Shown here: piece after piece, positions 44,083-54,620 of the stretch
Layout: every line of letters begins with the position of its first letter
Numbering within the stretch: position 1 is the stretch's first letter
Source of the DNA: Algoriphagus sp.
GTDB taxonomy: Bacteria > Bacteroidota > Bacteroidia > Cytophagales > Cyclobacteriaceae
Direction: 5' to 3'
Length of the DNA stretch: 64,000 nucleotides
Assembly: GCF_013373065.1 (NCBI RefSeq)
Contig: NZ_JABXIN010000022.1
Coordinates: 1-64,000, forward strand
Translations under genes and position numbers: made by a program
The notes under the pieces: model-generated
What the model was told of the DNA's origin: nothing
What the model saw: the letters and a program-made list of their open reading frames with translations, nothing else
The model's database searches: none

Positions 44083-45135
44083 ATGACGATTGATATTTCT
44101 CTGTTGAAGCAGGTGTGTGAAATTGCCGGAGCTCCCGGTTTTGAAAAGCGTATCCGGGATTTGGTGATTGATTTGGTACGTCCCCTTGTGGATGAAATCC
44201 GTACAGATAATCTTGGGAACGTAATCGCAATCAAAAAAGGAAAGCGAAATCCAGATGGAAAGCGGGTCATGGTGGCTGCACACATGGACGAAATTGGATT
44301 TATCGTAACCCATATTGATGATCAGGGCTTTGTTCGTTTCCACACACTCGGTGGATTTGATCCAAAAACCTTGACTGCCCAGCGTGTGATTGTTCATGGT
44401 AAAAAGGATTTGGTAGGCGTAATGGGAACCAAGCCTATTCATGTCATGAGCCAGGAGGAGCGGAATAAATTGCCAAAGACTACGGATTTTTTCATCGATT
44501 TGGGAATGTCAAAAGAGGAGTTGGAAAAATATGTTTCTGTTGGGGATCCGATTACCAGAGAGCGAGAATTGGTAGAAATGGGTTCTTGTGTGAATTGTAA
44601 ATCCATTGATAATCGGGTCGCTGTTTACATTTTGATTGAGGCTTTGAAAAAAATCCAAAACCCAGCCTACGATGTATATGCAACCTTTACGGTGCAGGAA
44701 GAAGTTGGGATTCGAGGTGCAAATGTCGCAGCTCATGGAATCAATCCGGATTTTGGAATTGCTTTGGATACCACCATTGCCTTTGATGTGCCGGGAGCAC
44801 AGCCGCATGAAAAAGTGACCGAACTTGGAAAAGGAACTGCTATCAAAATCATGGATGCAATGACCATCTGCGATTACCGCATGGTGGAGTTTATGAAGCA
44901 AACCGCCAAAAAGGAAAAAATAACCTGGCAGCCTGAAATTTTAACTGCCGGAGGAACGGATACAGCCGGTGTACAGCGAATGGGGAAACAAGGTGCGATC
45001 GCAGGTGCGATTTCCATTCCGACCCGTCACTTGCATCAAGTAATTGAAATGGCGCATAAACAAGATATCGCCGATTCGATCGAATTGTTGGTTTCTTGTC
45101 TCGAGCAAATCGATACCTACAATTGGAGCCATTAA
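44083..45135 (+). CDS. M42 family metallopeptidase
   Basis: A 350-aa protein with the M42 di-metal motifs: VMVAAHMDEIGFIV near residue 66, the NRVA region with the ligand Asp, VQEEVGIRGANVAAHGINPDFGIALDTT, and the C-terminal STRHLHQ-like PTRHLHQVIEMAH. M42 enzymes are cytosolic aminopeptidases forming large tetrahedral complexes and are often misannotated as endoglucanase M. Single gene with terminator. Confidence 0.93.
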   Translation: MTIDISLLKQVCEIAGAPGFEKRIRDLVIDLVRPLVDEIRTDNLGNVIAIKKGKRNPDGKRVMVAAHMDEIGFIVTHIDDQGFVRFHTLGGFDPKTLTAQRVIVHGKKDLVGVMGTKPIHVMSQEERNKLPKTTDFFIDLGMSKEELEKYVSVGDPITRERELVEMGSCVNCKSIDNRVAVYILIEALKKIQNPAYDVYATFTVQEEVGIRGANVAAHGINPDFGIALDTTIAFDVPGAQPHEKVTELGKGTAIKIMDAMTICDYRMVEFMKQTAKKEKITWQPEILTAGGTDTAGVQRMGKQGAIAGAISIPTRHLHQVIEMAHKQDIADSIELLVSCLEQIDTYNWSH

Positions 45136-45136
45136 A

Positions 45137-45160
45137 AAAGGCCTGAATTCACAGGCCTTT
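45137..45160. terminator. Bidirectional terminator between M42 peptidase and valS
   Basis: Stem AAAGGCCTG / CAGGCCTTT around a 6-base loop, directly after the M42 stop. The minus-strand side has the better T run (six T), so it can also end the valS transcript 45 bases beyond its stop. Confidence 0.82.
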
Positions 45161-45204
45161 AATTAATTCAGAAACTCTTCCTAGATTAACTGGGGAGAGT
45201 TTTC

Positions 45205-47838
45205 TTATCCCAATTTTGCCAAGCTATCTTCCAAAGCCTTGATTTTGGCTTCTGCGTCAGCTTGTTTTTTCTTTTCCATTTCCACTACCTGAGCAGGAGC
45301 ATTGTTGACAAAACGTTCGTTGGAAAGCTTTTTCATCACTGTTGCTAAGAAGCCCCTCGTGTATTCTAGTTCCTTTTGCAGATTGGCTTTTTCTTCCTCA
45401 ATATTGATGGAATCACCCATAGGAACAAAGCACTCATCAGCCTTCACGACAAAACTCATGGCATTTTCCACTTTGTCTGCAAAACTCAAGGAAGAAAGGT
45501 TTGCCAACTTGGTCAGGACAGATTCAAACCGAGCGTATAAATCCGGGTTTTTGGAATTGATCGTCAAATCCAAAGTCTCTTTTGGAGACATGCCCTTAGA
45601 GGCTCTTAAATTTCTGATTTGCGAAACTACTTCGAAAACCTGAGCCGCTTCTTCAATGATCTTCTCGTCGAATGATTTTTGACTTGGCCAGCTAGCTAAA
45701 ATCAAAGATTCCTCAACCTTCCTTTCCTGAATCTGATGCCAAATTTCCTCTGACAAGAAAGGCATAAAAGGATGAAGTAACTTCAAAATTCTCTCGAAGA
45801 ATTCGATCGTCTGTTCGTAAGTCTTCTGGTCAATGGGTTGCTGATAAGCAGGCTTGATCATTTCCAAATACCAGGAACAGAAATCATCCCAAACCAATTT
45901 ATATGTCGCCATTAAAGCATCCGAAATACGGAACTTTTCAAAATGGTCATTGATCTCTGCTAAAGCTTGCTGAAATCGATTCTCAAACCATTCTATACTC
46001 GAAGCATTTGCTGATCCGTCCAAATTTGGATCAATCTCCCAGCCTTTTACCAAACGGAAAGCATTCCAGATTTTATTGGCAAAATTCCGTCCCTGTTCAA
46101 CCAGTTTTTCATCGAATGGCAAGTCATTTCCGGCAGGGGAGGAGAAGAGCATACCGGTGCGAACACCATCTGCTCCATATTGGGCTATCAATTCCAAAGG
46201 ATCAGGGGAGTTACCCAAAGACTTGGACATTTTCCGCCCTAATTTATCCCGTACAATTCCCGTCAAATAGACATTTCGGAAGGGCTTTTCACCCATGTAC
46301 TCGTAACCGGCAATGATCATTCGAGCCACCCAGAAGAAAAGAATTTCCGGAGCAGTTACGAGGTCATTGGTTGGGTAATAGTATTTTAAATCCTCATTTG
46401 GTTTTCCTGTTGTGAATACGTCCGTATCAAAAACAGAAATCGGCCACAACCAAGAGCTGAACCATGTATCCAAAACATCCTCATCCTGCTTCAAATCCTC
46501 TAGGGTGAGGTTTGAATTGAATTGTTCATTGGCAAGCTGAAGTGCTTCTTCGGCGGTTTTCGCAACCACAAATTCCCCATTTGGTAGATGATAGGCAGGA
46601 ATTCGATGACCCCACCAAAGTTGTCGGGAGATACACCAATCCCGCACATTTTCCATCCAAACGCGGTACATGTTTTTGAACTTTGGTGGATGAAGTTGAA
46701 TGATGTCATCCATTACAGCCTTGAAAGCAGGCTTGGTGATTTCATCCATTTTCAAAAACCACTGCAAAGAAAGCTTTGGTTCGATGACTGCATCGGTCCG
46801 CTCGGAATGACCCACATTGGATTTGTAATCTTCGATTTTTTCCAACTGGCCAACTTCCTCAAGTAGTTTTCCGATTTTCTTCCGAGCTAAGAATCGATCC
46901 TCTCCAACTAAGATCTGGGCCTTTTCATTCAAGGTTCCGTTATCATTGAGGATATCGATCACCTCGAGCTTATGCTTAACTCCCAGTTCGTAGTCATTGA
47001 GATCGTGAGCAGGCGTGACTTTCAGACAGCCCGTTCCAAACTCCATGTCCACATATTCATCTTCAATGATTGGAATAGAGCGGTTGATCAAAGGAATGAT
47101 CGCTCTCTTTCCTTTCAAATGCGTGAATCGAGGATCATTTGGGTTGATACAAATGGCTGAGTCAGCCATGATGGTTTCTGGTCGGGTTGTAGCGATGGTC
47201 AAAAACTCATTTTCGGAACCTTCAATTTTATACTTGATGTAGTATAATTTCGAAGCTACCTCCTTCATGAATACCTCATCATCTGAAAGAGCAGTTTGTC
47301 CTTTCGGGTCCCAATTGACCATGCGGATCCCTCGGTAGATTTTACCTTTCTTATAGAGATCTACGAAAACTGAAATCACCGCATCGCTTAATCCCGGATC
47401 CATAGTAAAGGCCGTTCGGTCCCAGTCGCAAGAGGCTCCCAATTTCTTTAATTGCTCCAGGATAATTCCTCCATACTTTTCCTTCCATTCCCAAGCATGC
47501 TTCAGAAATTCTTCTCGGGAAATGTCCTTTTTATCAATACCTTTTTCTTTTAAAAGCTGAACGACCTTTGTTTCCGTAGCAATGGAAGCATGGTCTGTTC
47601 CAGGAACCCAGCAGGCATTTTTGCCTTGCATACGAGCGCGACGAATCAAGACATCCTGAATGGTATTGTTAAGCATGTGACCCATGTGAAGGACACCGGT
47701 AACGTTTGGTGGTGGAATCACAATGGTGTAGGGCTCTTTGCTATGATCAACTTTCGATGAAAAAAGCTTGTGTTCCATCCAATAGGCATACCATTTGGCC
47801 TCGGCCTGTGACGGATCGTATTTACTGGAAATAGACAT
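45205..47838 (-). CDS. valS: Valyl-tRNA synthetase
   Basis: An 877-aa class I synthetase. Opening [14 protein letters not shown], the HIGH-type motif HMGHML near residue 53, the editing domain with [13 protein letters not shown], the KMSKS motif near 538, an anticodon-binding domain, and a C-terminal coiled coil (about 810-877) with [23 protein letters not shown]. All parts of a complete ValS are present. Confidence 0.97.
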   Translation of the reverse strand: MSISSKYDPSQAEAKWYAYWMEHKLFSSKVDHSKEPYTIVIPPPNVTGVLHMGHMLNNTIQDVLIRRARMQGKNACWVPGTDHASIATETKVVQLLKEKGIDKKDISREEFLKHAWEWKEKYGGIILEQLKKLGASCDWDRTAFTMDPGLSDAVISVFVDLYKKGKIYRGIRMVNWDPKGQTALSDDEVFMKEVASKLYYIKYKIEGSENEFLTIATTRPETIMADSAICINPNDPRFTHLKGKRAIIPLINRSIPIIEDEYVDMEFGTGCLKVTPAHDLNDYELGVKHKLEVIDILNDNGTLNEKAQILVGEDRFLARKKIGKLLEEVGQLEKIEDYKSNVGHSERTDAVIEPKLSLQWFLKMDEITKPAFKAVMDDIIQLHPPKFKNMYRVWMENVRDWCISRQLWWGHRIPAYHLPNGEFVVAKTAEEALQLANEQFNSNLTLEDLKQDEDVLDTWFSSWLWPISVFDTDVFTTGKPNEDLKYYYPTNDLVTAPEILFFWVARMIIAGYEYMGEKPFRNVYLTGIVRDKLGRKMSKSLGNSPDPLELIAQYGADGVRTGMLFSSPAGNDLPFDEKLVEQGRNFANKIWNAFRLVKGWEIDPNLDGSANASSIEWFENRFQQALAEINDHFEKFRISDALMATYKLVWDDFCSWYLEMIKPAYQQPIDQKTYEQTIEFFERILKLLHPFMPFLSEEIWHQIQERKVEESLILASWPSQKSFDEKIIEEAAQVFEVVSQIRNLRASKGMSPKETLDLTINSKNPDLYARFESVLTKLANLSSLSFADKVENAMSFVVKADECFVPMGDSINIEEEKANLQKELEYTRGFLATVMKKLSNERFVNNAPAQVVEMEKKKQADAEAKIKALEDSLAKLG

Positions 47839-47916
47839 GCTCGGATTTTGTTTTTCGAAGTCGCAAAAATAGCAGAAAAAGGGGAAAAGGCCTTGAATGA
47901 TGTAGGCTGTAAAAAC

Positions 47917-47944
47917 AAAAAGACCGGGAAATACCGGTCTTTTT
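47917..47944. terminator. Terminator between valS start region and susD
   Basis: Stem AAAAAGACCGG / CCGGTCTTTTT with GAAATA loop, T runs on both strands. On the minus strand it lies 20 bases after the susD stop and ends the susCD transcript. Confidence 0.88.
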
Positions 47945-47963
47945 GAAGTTTTGAATTTTGTGT

Positions 47964-49343
47964 TTAATCTCCTTTGTATTCATCCCAACTTAATTCAGCT
48001 TGAGGATGTGGAAACTGTGTGAAAATAGTTCCTCCATCAAAGGTCGTTGGAATTTCATCCAATCTATTGTATCGTCGTGCATCTATCCAACGGTGGCCCC
48101 AAGGTTCTGCCCACAGGGAATATCTTCGTTGATAAAGGATTTCATCAATCAAAGCACCTTGAGTGGTGGAACCTTCATAATCACCTAATCCAGCTGCATT
48201 TCGAATGATATTAATTGCTTCCACCGCTTGGTCAGTTTGACTGAGATTGGCATGTGCCTCAGCCTTCAAGAGAATCAATTCTTCATTTCGAATAAAAGGA
48301 ATGGAAGTGGTATTCGAAGCCCATCGTGCATCTTGGTGGGTGCCTACCAGCGTTCCTGCGTCTGTTGAAACAGTAACAGGTGTATCTCTTTCGAAGAATT
48401 TAGAAGCAACTCGCAAATCTCCCGGGGTAGCATCTTCTAGAACAGAAGGATGGACAACGATCAGGGTATTTACAGCGGCATTCGGTACATAATAAAGTGG
48501 ATTGAAAATATCAGGGGCTGCTCCATAAGGATGCGCAGGACCCGCATTTAAATCTCCATTTAAATCCATGAAAGATGCGTCAAGGGCTGATAATACGCCT
48601 TGCCAATCTTGTCGATAGGCGTTCAGTCGAGCCGTAATCGCTCGGTTGACTTGTCGCAATCCTGCTATTGTATTGAAACCGTCAAATCCACGAGTGAGGG
48701 TAAATGGAAATGCTCCTGATCCAGCTGAAGATAAAGCTGCGTCTCCTTCATCCAAAATGCCCTTTATTGTTTCTAAGGCTTGTTCGTAAGAAACAAATGG
48801 CCCTGGATTCAATGGGTCTGAGACATCAACTCGGATTCCATTTTGGTATACAAAATTGGCAGGAATCATGAATTGATAGCCTTGTATGGTTTTGGCAAAA
48901 CCGCTTACTGCACTCTTGGAAGCTTCAGAAATATTTTCGGTGTTTTCTGCAGCGGTGATCAAAACGTTTGCTTGATTGATCGCTTGGTAAGGGGATGCCC
49001 ACGAACCACCACCTGTGGTTCCAAAACCAAAGTAGGAATTGTCAGGCGTACGGCCATTTTGTCCAAGCCAGTCCGTCTGGAATCGTGGATCGGATGCATT
49101 GAGGTACCAGATTTCCCTTCCGAATGTATTCCAGGCTTGAGAAACGTTTGTTACATAGCCTCTGTGCCTGGATTCCAATCCAGTAATTAGAAACTGAATC
49201 TGTTCACGAGTGGCGTTATCAGAAACCGAACCTATAGAAGGGTTGTTAGGATCCTGAATCTCATCCAACTGAAGTGGATTACAAGCTGCCAGTACACCTG
49301 CAACTGCAATCACTTTGCTTATATTTTTAAGTGTATTTTTCAT
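47964..49343 (-). CDS. SusD/RagB family nutrient-binding outer membrane lipoprotein
   Basis: A 459-aa protein with a lipoprotein signal ([13 protein letters not shown], Cys near residue 21). The helical TPR-like body and C-terminal [26 protein letters not shown] are typical of the SusD/RagB family. SusD proteins cap the SusC pore and bind the substrate outside the cell. It follows susC by 12 bases. The substrate cannot be told from sequence. Confidence 0.93.
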   Translation of the reverse strand: MKNTLKNISKVIAVAGVLAACNPLQLDEIQDPNNPSIGSVSDNATREQIQFLITGLESRHRGYVTNVSQAWNTFGREIWYLNASDPRFQTDWLGQNGRTPDNSYFGFGTTGGGSWASPYQAINQANVLITAAENTENISEASKSAVSGFAKTIQGYQFMIPANFVYQNGIRVDVSDPLNPGPFVSYEQALETIKGILDEGDAALSSAGSGAFPFTLTRGFDGFNTIAGLRQVNRAITARLNAYRQDWQGVLSALDASFMDLNGDLNAGPAHPYGAAPDIFNPLYYVPNAAVNTLIVVHPSVLEDATPGDLRVASKFFERDTPVTVSTDAGTLVGTHQDARWASNTTSIPFIRNEELILLKAEAHANLSQTDQAVEAINIIRNAAGLGDYEGSTTQGALIDEILYQRRYSLWAEPWGHRWIDARRYNRLDEIPTTFDGGTIFTQFPHPQAELSWDEYKGD

Positions 49344-49355
49344 ATGGTTGCCGGT

Positions 49356-52334
49356 TTAAAAGTCAATAGTTAAGTGAAAGAATACGCGACGAGGCGTGGG
49401 ATAAGGTGCGATATCCACGTTGTTAGCAACTGCCTGAGCTCCGAAAGTGGAGGTTTCTGGGTCATAGCCTTGGTAGTCAGTAAATAAGAATGCATTATTT
49501 ACAGATCCACCTACACGGATATTTTGAACAGCACTTCCAAACCAAGTTTGAACTGTTGCTCTCGGTACGGTGTAGTACAACCCTATTTCACGAATTTTTA
49601 CAAATGTTGCGTCCTGAACCCATCGACCTGCATTGTTGTAGGGTTCCGGCTCTCTTTGTCGTCCATTCGGAATTCCATCTCCGTTGTCATCATCAAACCA
49701 GCCATTGGTAGTACCTCCGCTGTCTGTTAGGAAGGAAGTCAAGTTGATGTTGTCACCGCCTTTTCTCCAGTCCACCAAGACAGAAAGCTCCAATCCTTTG
49801 TAAATATTTAAGCTATTGAAGAAGGATAAGTTAAAGTCTGGCTGAGAATCTCCCCAGATTGTAAATCCTCCTGGTACACTTGGATCGGCTGGTGTACCCA
49901 CGATTGTTGTTGGAGAATATCCTTCCGCATAAAGGAAAGTACCCAAGCCAGCACCAAATGCTCCTGAAATATATGTTGGAATTCCCAATCGGGTCATTTC
50001 AATTTGATTTTTCCAGAAGAGTACGCGAGAGAACCATTTGAAATTCGGATTCTCGATAATGTTACCTGAAAGTGCGATTTCCACCCCTTTATTTTGAAGC
50101 TCTGCTTCATTACTTGGGGTAGTGGTTACACCCGTAGAAGGAGAAAGTCTCAAGCTTTGGATGTTGTTTTGAGTGTTTTTGATGTAATACGTTGCCTCTA
50201 AGCTTAGACGATTATTAAACATCCCCAAGTCCACACCAAATTCTAACTCGGTTGCTGTTTCAGGTAAGATTTGAGTATTTCCAATTTGAGTGGAAACAAC
50301 CGAACCTAGCAATCCGCCGATATTGGTGCCACCTAGTGGTGTAAAGGTTGCTCCGAATCCTACAGGACCGGCTGTTTCACCATAGGCAATACGAGGCTTC
50401 ACTTGGTTGAAGACCGAAGAGTTCCAGAAATCAAAGTTTCCTAAATTCACAGCTAAGGAAGCTCGTGGGAATGCATAGTATTTGTTTGGATCACCATTCA
50501 AGGTAGACTTGTCCCATCGGATACCTACAGTACCGATTATTTTGTCTTCAAAGTTGGCTTCTTGCTGTAAGAAGATACCTGCTTCTTGTACTTCTTGCGT
50601 GAACTCTTGGTTAATTTCCTGAATGGCTGCTTGTCTTAGGTTAGTTTGGCCAGGAACGAGTCCTCTACCTCTATTGAAGAGGGCATTTTCATTGAAGTCC
50701 AGTCGAACCAAACCTGCCTGAGAGTTCATGTTGACTTTTCCTAAATTCCAGTTGTAAACCAAGGCTGCCTGGAAGTTGGTGTTAAAGCTTTCCTGCTTTC
50801 CTTTTAGGATATCACCAGGATTCGCTTGCGCTCGCTGGAATTGAAGAAATTCTGGAAGATAAATCAGCGTCCTGTTTTGCAAGAAATCCAAACCTCCTGC
50901 AAGTGAAGCTTTTAAGAAACTATTCTCAGTCTTCAAAAGATCAATGTCCAAGGTAAAGGCCTGAATAAATCGATTAACTTCCGAATTATTGATGGCATTA
51001 TCAGTTACAGCAACTGGATTATCTGAAAAATATGGGTTAACAGGATAGGTGCCATCTTCATTTCTTCTCAGGTCAAAATAATTAGGCACATAAGCGATGC
51101 TATACCCAATTGAAGCACCGGTGTTGTTTTGGTTACCCGTGAAACCCCGGTCTGTGCTCGATTGAATGTAGTTAGAAGAAACTCCCAATTTAATTGCATT
51201 GGAAATTTTGTGGTCAATATTTGCCCGTACCGAATATCGCTGGAAACCTGTATTTCTTACGGTACCTTCTTCATCGGAAATATTTCCTGATACAAAGAAT
51301 TTTGTCTTTTCATTTCCGCCGGTCACATTGATCCGGGTGTTCAGAAGGGTCGCTTGATTATTGTAAAAGAAATCCTCATAATCCACGAAATTTCCTGATG
51401 CCTGAGCAGCTCTAAAACGCTCCAATTCCAGAGGTCTTCTTGCTTCAGGGAAGTAGAAATTAATTTTCTCCTCACTCCATTCATCAACACCTAATAGTCT
51501 TAGTGGCTGAGCGAAACCAATGTCCTGAGAAAGGGAAACGGTGGTTCGGCCTTCAGCACCTCTTTTCGTAGTAATGATAATTACCCCTGCATTTGCACGT
51601 GTACCATAAATTGCCGCTGCAGATGGTCCTTTCAAAACTTCAATCGTTTCGATATCTGCAGGATTCAAGTCAGCGAGACGGTTTGCACCATCATCCTGAT
51701 TACTTCCTCCTGCTCCCGTAACAGTAGCTCGACCAGTTCGCTGGGAAGCATTGGAAATGTAAACACCATCTACAATAATCAAGGGTTGAGAAGCTCCGGA
51801 AAGACTAGAAATACCCCGTAATTGAATGGATAATCCACCTCCCGGTGCACCGCCATTGGATCGAATTGTTGCACCGGCCACTTTGCCATAAAGCGCACCA
51901 TCAGTGGTTTGAATGGTAGTGGTTCCTGTTAAATCTTTCGCCGAGACAGTTGAAACGGCATTTGCTAGGTTACTTCTCTTTACAGAGGATGCAAGTCCTG
52001 TTACGACTACTTCCTCAAGGTTTGTTGCATCTTGCTTCAATTGAATCGTCAGATTGCTCATTGAAGTGGAAACATTGACTTCTTGAGAAAGATATCCGAT
52101 CGAGGAGACAACCAAGGTAGCTTCGCCACTACTAGGAACTGTCAAGGAAAAATTCCCGTCAAGATCTGTAATGGTCCCGGTGGTAGTCCCTTTGAGGAGG
52201 ATACTTGCTCCGATTAACGGCTCCGATGTCCGTTCGTCAGTTACCGTTCCTGAAACGGTAAACTGCGCCCACGCCCAACCTGTAGAAATCCACAGGAAGA
52301 ATAGTGGTAGCATTAGTTTGTAGGTTTTTTTCAT
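49356..52334 (-). CDS. SusC/RagA family TonB-dependent outer membrane transporter
   Basis: A 992-aa protein. Signal peptide about 1-23, then a carboxypeptidase-regulatory-like beta-sandwich (FTVSGTVTDERTSEPLIGASILLKG, about 25-100), a TonB-box region EEVVVTGL near 109, a plug with QLRGISSLSGASQPLIIVDGVYI and the SusC hallmark ADIETIEVLKGPSAAAIYGTRANAGVIIITTKRG, then a long barrel ending HLTIDF. There is no STN signalling domain and no sigma/anti-sigma pair nearby. Imports a nutrient with SusD. Confidence 0.96.
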   Translation of the reverse strand: MKKTYKLMLPLFFLWISTGWAWAQFTVSGTVTDERTSEPLIGASILLKGTTTGTITDLDGNFSLTVPSSGEATLVVSSIGYLSQEVNVSTSMSNLTIQLKQDATNLEEVVVTGLASSVKRSNLANAVSTVSAKDLTGTTTIQTTDGALYGKVAGATIRSNGGAPGGGLSIQLRGISSLSGASQPLIIVDGVYISNASQRTGRATVTGAGGSNQDDGANRLADLNPADIETIEVLKGPSAAAIYGTRANAGVIIITTKRGAEGRTTVSLSQDIGFAQPLRLLGVDEWSEEKINFYFPEARRPLELERFRAAQASGNFVDYEDFFYNNQATLLNTRINVTGGNEKTKFFVSGNISDEEGTVRNTGFQRYSVRANIDHKISNAIKLGVSSNYIQSSTDRGFTGNQNNTGASIGYSIAYVPNYFDLRRNEDGTYPVNPYFSDNPVAVTDNAINNSEVNRFIQAFTLDIDLLKTENSFLKASLAGGLDFLQNRTLIYLPEFLQFQRAQANPGDILKGKQESFNTNFQAALVYNWNLGKVNMNSQAGLVRLDFNENALFNRGRGLVPGQTNLRQAAIQEINQEFTQEVQEAGIFLQQEANFEDKIIGTVGIRWDKSTLNGDPNKYYAFPRASLAVNLGNFDFWNSSVFNQVKPRIAYGETAGPVGFGATFTPLGGTNIGGLLGSVVSTQIGNTQILPETATELEFGVDLGMFNNRLSLEATYYIKNTQNNIQSLRLSPSTGVTTTPSNEAELQNKGVEIALSGNIIENPNFKWFSRVLFWKNQIEMTRLGIPTYISGAFGAGLGTFLYAEGYSPTTIVGTPADPSVPGGFTIWGDSQPDFNLSFFNSLNIYKGLELSVLVDWRKGGDNINLTSFLTDSGGTTNGWFDDDNGDGIPNGRQREPEPYNNAGRWVQDATFVKIREIGLYYTVPRATVQTWFGSAVQNIRVGGSVNNAFLFTDYQGYDPETSTFGAQAVANNVDIAPYPTPRRVFFHLTIDF

Positions 52335-52372
52335 AGAAATAAAAATTGGTTAATTGTAATCTTCAAATTAGA

Positions 52373-52409
52373 GAATAACTGTTATGGTTAATAGTCTTTT
52401 TAGTTATTC
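52373..52409 (-). promoter_or_regulatory. Inverted repeat upstream of susC
   Basis: GAATAACT and AGTTATTC form a perfect 8-bp inverted repeat with a 21-base centre, 39-75 bases before the susC ATG. TAATTTG, near the -7 consensus but one base short, lies between repeat and gene. It could be an operator or part of the leader; weak support. Confidence 0.3.
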
Positions 52410-52486
52410 TTTCTTTAAAGTAGTATAAGTGGAAACTATTGAGGATATTTTGTAATTATTATGTTTTTAAATAGAATTATTTAAAT

Positions 52487-52513
52487 AAAAAAGGGAGGTT
52501 CAAACCTCCCTTT
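52487..52513 (-). terminator. Rho-independent terminator of the CocE-type hydrolase gene
   Basis: Stem AAAGGGAGGT / ACCTCCCTTT with a TCAA loop; on the minus strand it is followed by a T/A run. It separates the hydrolase gene from susCD, so they are not one transcript. Confidence 0.9.
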
Positions 52514-52536
52514 CAAATTTTCAATTTGGTAAGACT

Positions 52537-54423
52537 TTACTTTTTAATCATGGGCAAAACTACTCGGCTTAAAAATTTACCGCCATGATGGATGGAGTTG
52601 GTTGCGACAACTCCTTCTGATTCGTCATAATTATTTCCACCGGTATTCATGTTTCGGTCAAATCTTGGGAAGTTTGAGCTTGTTACTTCGATTCTGATTC
52701 GATGGCCTTTGTCAAAGTAATTGGACGTACTCATAGGAGTCATTTTGATTTCATAGACCTTTCCATCCTCCATCCAGACCTCTTTGTCATAGCCTTCCCG
52801 ATAACGAACACGCTGTATGGTTTCGTCCAAATTGTAGGCTTTGCCGTCAGGATAGACATCAATCAATTTGATCGTTACGTCGGTATCTTTTGCGTCTGAA
52901 CTGAGATAGAGGTAGGACTCAATAAATCCAGAAATTTCAACCCCTTCCTCCAAAGGTTCAGAGGTGTAGACTAAGATGTCGTCCCGCAATTCCATTTCCG
53001 ATTGATCAAAAGAACCTCCTTGGACGGCATTTCCCGTACAGCAAACATTTCCTCCATAAGAAGGGACTGGATTCATCGGGTCGTAGTTGAAGGTGTCTTT
53101 ATTTTCTTTTTTAGGAGCTTTGGATACTAATTTTCCATCTCCGTTTCGCGTATTTGCATTTCCTTCAGAATCAAAATAGAAAGAAGTCATTACCGCATCC
53201 TTGGGTGGCCAGACATCAGAAGATTGCCATTCGTTTGTACCCATAGTGAAGTAGGTCACTTTCGGAAGATTGTCAATTGTTTGGCTGGATTCTCCTTTGA
53301 GCCACTTGTCAAACCAAGCCGTAATGACCTCGTCATAATTCCACCGTGCATCTCCCATACTTCGTTCACCGACAACGGTGTTTTCTGTAGCCCGGGTGTA
53401 AGAGCAATGCAAAACAGGAGCAATTACTAGATATTGATTGTCTCGTGCCATTTGGCTAATGGCATTTTGTCTGGCATGATTGTATAAAGCAATATTGGGG
53501 GAGGTGGACACATCGTACCAGGATACAAACCACATACTTGGCTTATCAAAAGGCATGTTGTCATGATATAATCCGCCTTGATACCAGCGGGCATCATTCG
53601 GTTTTCGAGTGATCATTTCCTCATAAATTCCTTGTGGTCCATTGACATTCTTGATGATGTCTTGTACCGGTAAGTGAGCTAAACCTTCTTTCCAATCCAC
53701 TCTTGGATATTCAGGAGCCATGTCATAAAATCGCTGCAATCTCAATAAATCTTCTTGACTAATTCCGCGCCGAAGTCTCGGGGCCAAAGGATCATGCTGT
53801 GTGCCATAGAGCCATGCTGTAAAAAGCATTTGGCCAGCTCCACCTCGGTACCAGTTTCCTTGCTCAAAATATTCTCCAATTCTACCAACACCGGCTCCAT
53901 AGCCTTGGGGAACTAATGCTGCCAAAGCTGGGTGATTAAGAGAAGCCGCAGCCATCTGCCATTCAGCAGTAGAAGAACAGCCCAAAAGCCCAATCTTACC
54001 ATTACTCCAGTCCTGCTTGGCCATCCAGTCGAAAGCGTCGTAACTGTCAGTTAATGGGGTGCCTAGAATATCCCAGTCGCCTTCGGAAAAGAATCTTCCA
54101 CGCTCATTTTGAACTACATAGGCATACCCTTTCTGAACCCAGGAAAGTGCGGTTTGCATAGTTCGGGTTCGTAATTCTCCATCCCCATAGGTGTTAAAAT
54201 TGTATGGGGTTCGGGAGAATACGATGGGTACTGGTTGGTCAGTTTTTGGTCGGTAAATGTCAGTTGCTAAGCGAATTCCATCTCGCATCGGCATCATGAC
54301 TTTTTGGTCGACGATTGCTACTTCCTCCAGTTGATCAAGAATGGATTTTTCTTGGCCAAAAACCTGTATTGAGAGCAGAAAAAATAAGGATAGTAACAGA
54401 TGAAGCTGTAATTTTTTGTACAT
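52537..54423 (-). CDS. Secreted CocE/NonD family hydrolase (X-Pro dipeptidyl-peptidase-like)
   Basis: A 628-aa protein with signal peptide about 1-24 (ending QVFGQ). The alpha/beta-hydrolase domain has [16 protein letters not shown] and the nucleophile region [18 protein letters not shown] with Ser near residue 147. The C-terminal part is the X-Pro dipeptidyl-peptidase jelly roll ([30 protein letters not shown]). The family includes cocaine esterase, X-Pro peptidases and glutaryl-7-ACA acylases, so amide or ester substrates are both possible. It acts outside the inner membrane. Confidence 0.9.
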   Translation of the reverse strand: MYKKLQLHLLLSLFFLLSIQVFGQEKSILDQLEEVAIVDQKVMMPMRDGIRLATDIYRPKTDQPVPIVFSRTPYNFNTYGDGELRTRTMQTALSWVQKGYAYVVQNERGRFFSEGDWDILGTPLTDSYDAFDWMAKQDWSNGKIGLLGCSSTAEWQMAAASLNHPALAALVPQGYGAGVGRIGEYFEQGNWYRGGAGQMLFTAWLYGTQHDPLAPRLRRGISQEDLLRLQRFYDMAPEYPRVDWKEGLAHLPVQDIIKNVNGPQGIYEEMITRKPNDARWYQGGLYHDNMPFDKPSMWFVSWYDVSTSPNIALYNHARQNAISQMARDNQYLVIAPVLHCSYTRATENTVVGERSMGDARWNYDEVITAWFDKWLKGESSQTIDNLPKVTYFTMGTNEWQSSDVWPPKDAVMTSFYFDSEGNANTRNGDGKLVSKAPKKENKDTFNYDPMNPVPSYGGNVCCTGNAVQGGSFDQSEMELRDDILVYTSEPLEEGVEISGFIESYLYLSSDAKDTDVTIKLIDVYPDGKAYNLDETIQRVRYREGYDKEVWMEDGKVYEIKMTPMSTSNYFDKGHRIRIEVTSSNFPRFDRNMNTGGNNYDESEGVVATNSIHHGGKFLSRVVLPMIKK

Positions 54424-54580
54424 GGCTTTTAGAATTTGATTAGGTAAAAACTACTGGTTTAATTCCTTTTTTTCAAAAAAATAATGATGAAAGGTTAAAA
54501 TGGGATAGGAGTAATTTTCGAAAAGATAGATTTAAATGGAAGGGAATTTCTTTTTCACTTTCGATTTCATGGATAAGCTA

Positions 54581-54588
54581 TAAATTTG
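54581..54588 (+). promoter_or_regulatory. -7 element before fumarylacetoacetase gene
   Basis: TAAATTTG matches TAnnTTTG exactly, 32 bases before the start codon. A TTCG 18 bases upstream is a poor -33. Confidence 0.42.
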
Positions 54589-54620
54589 CTTTCTCAAATT
54601 TTTAATACGAAGCGAACCGA

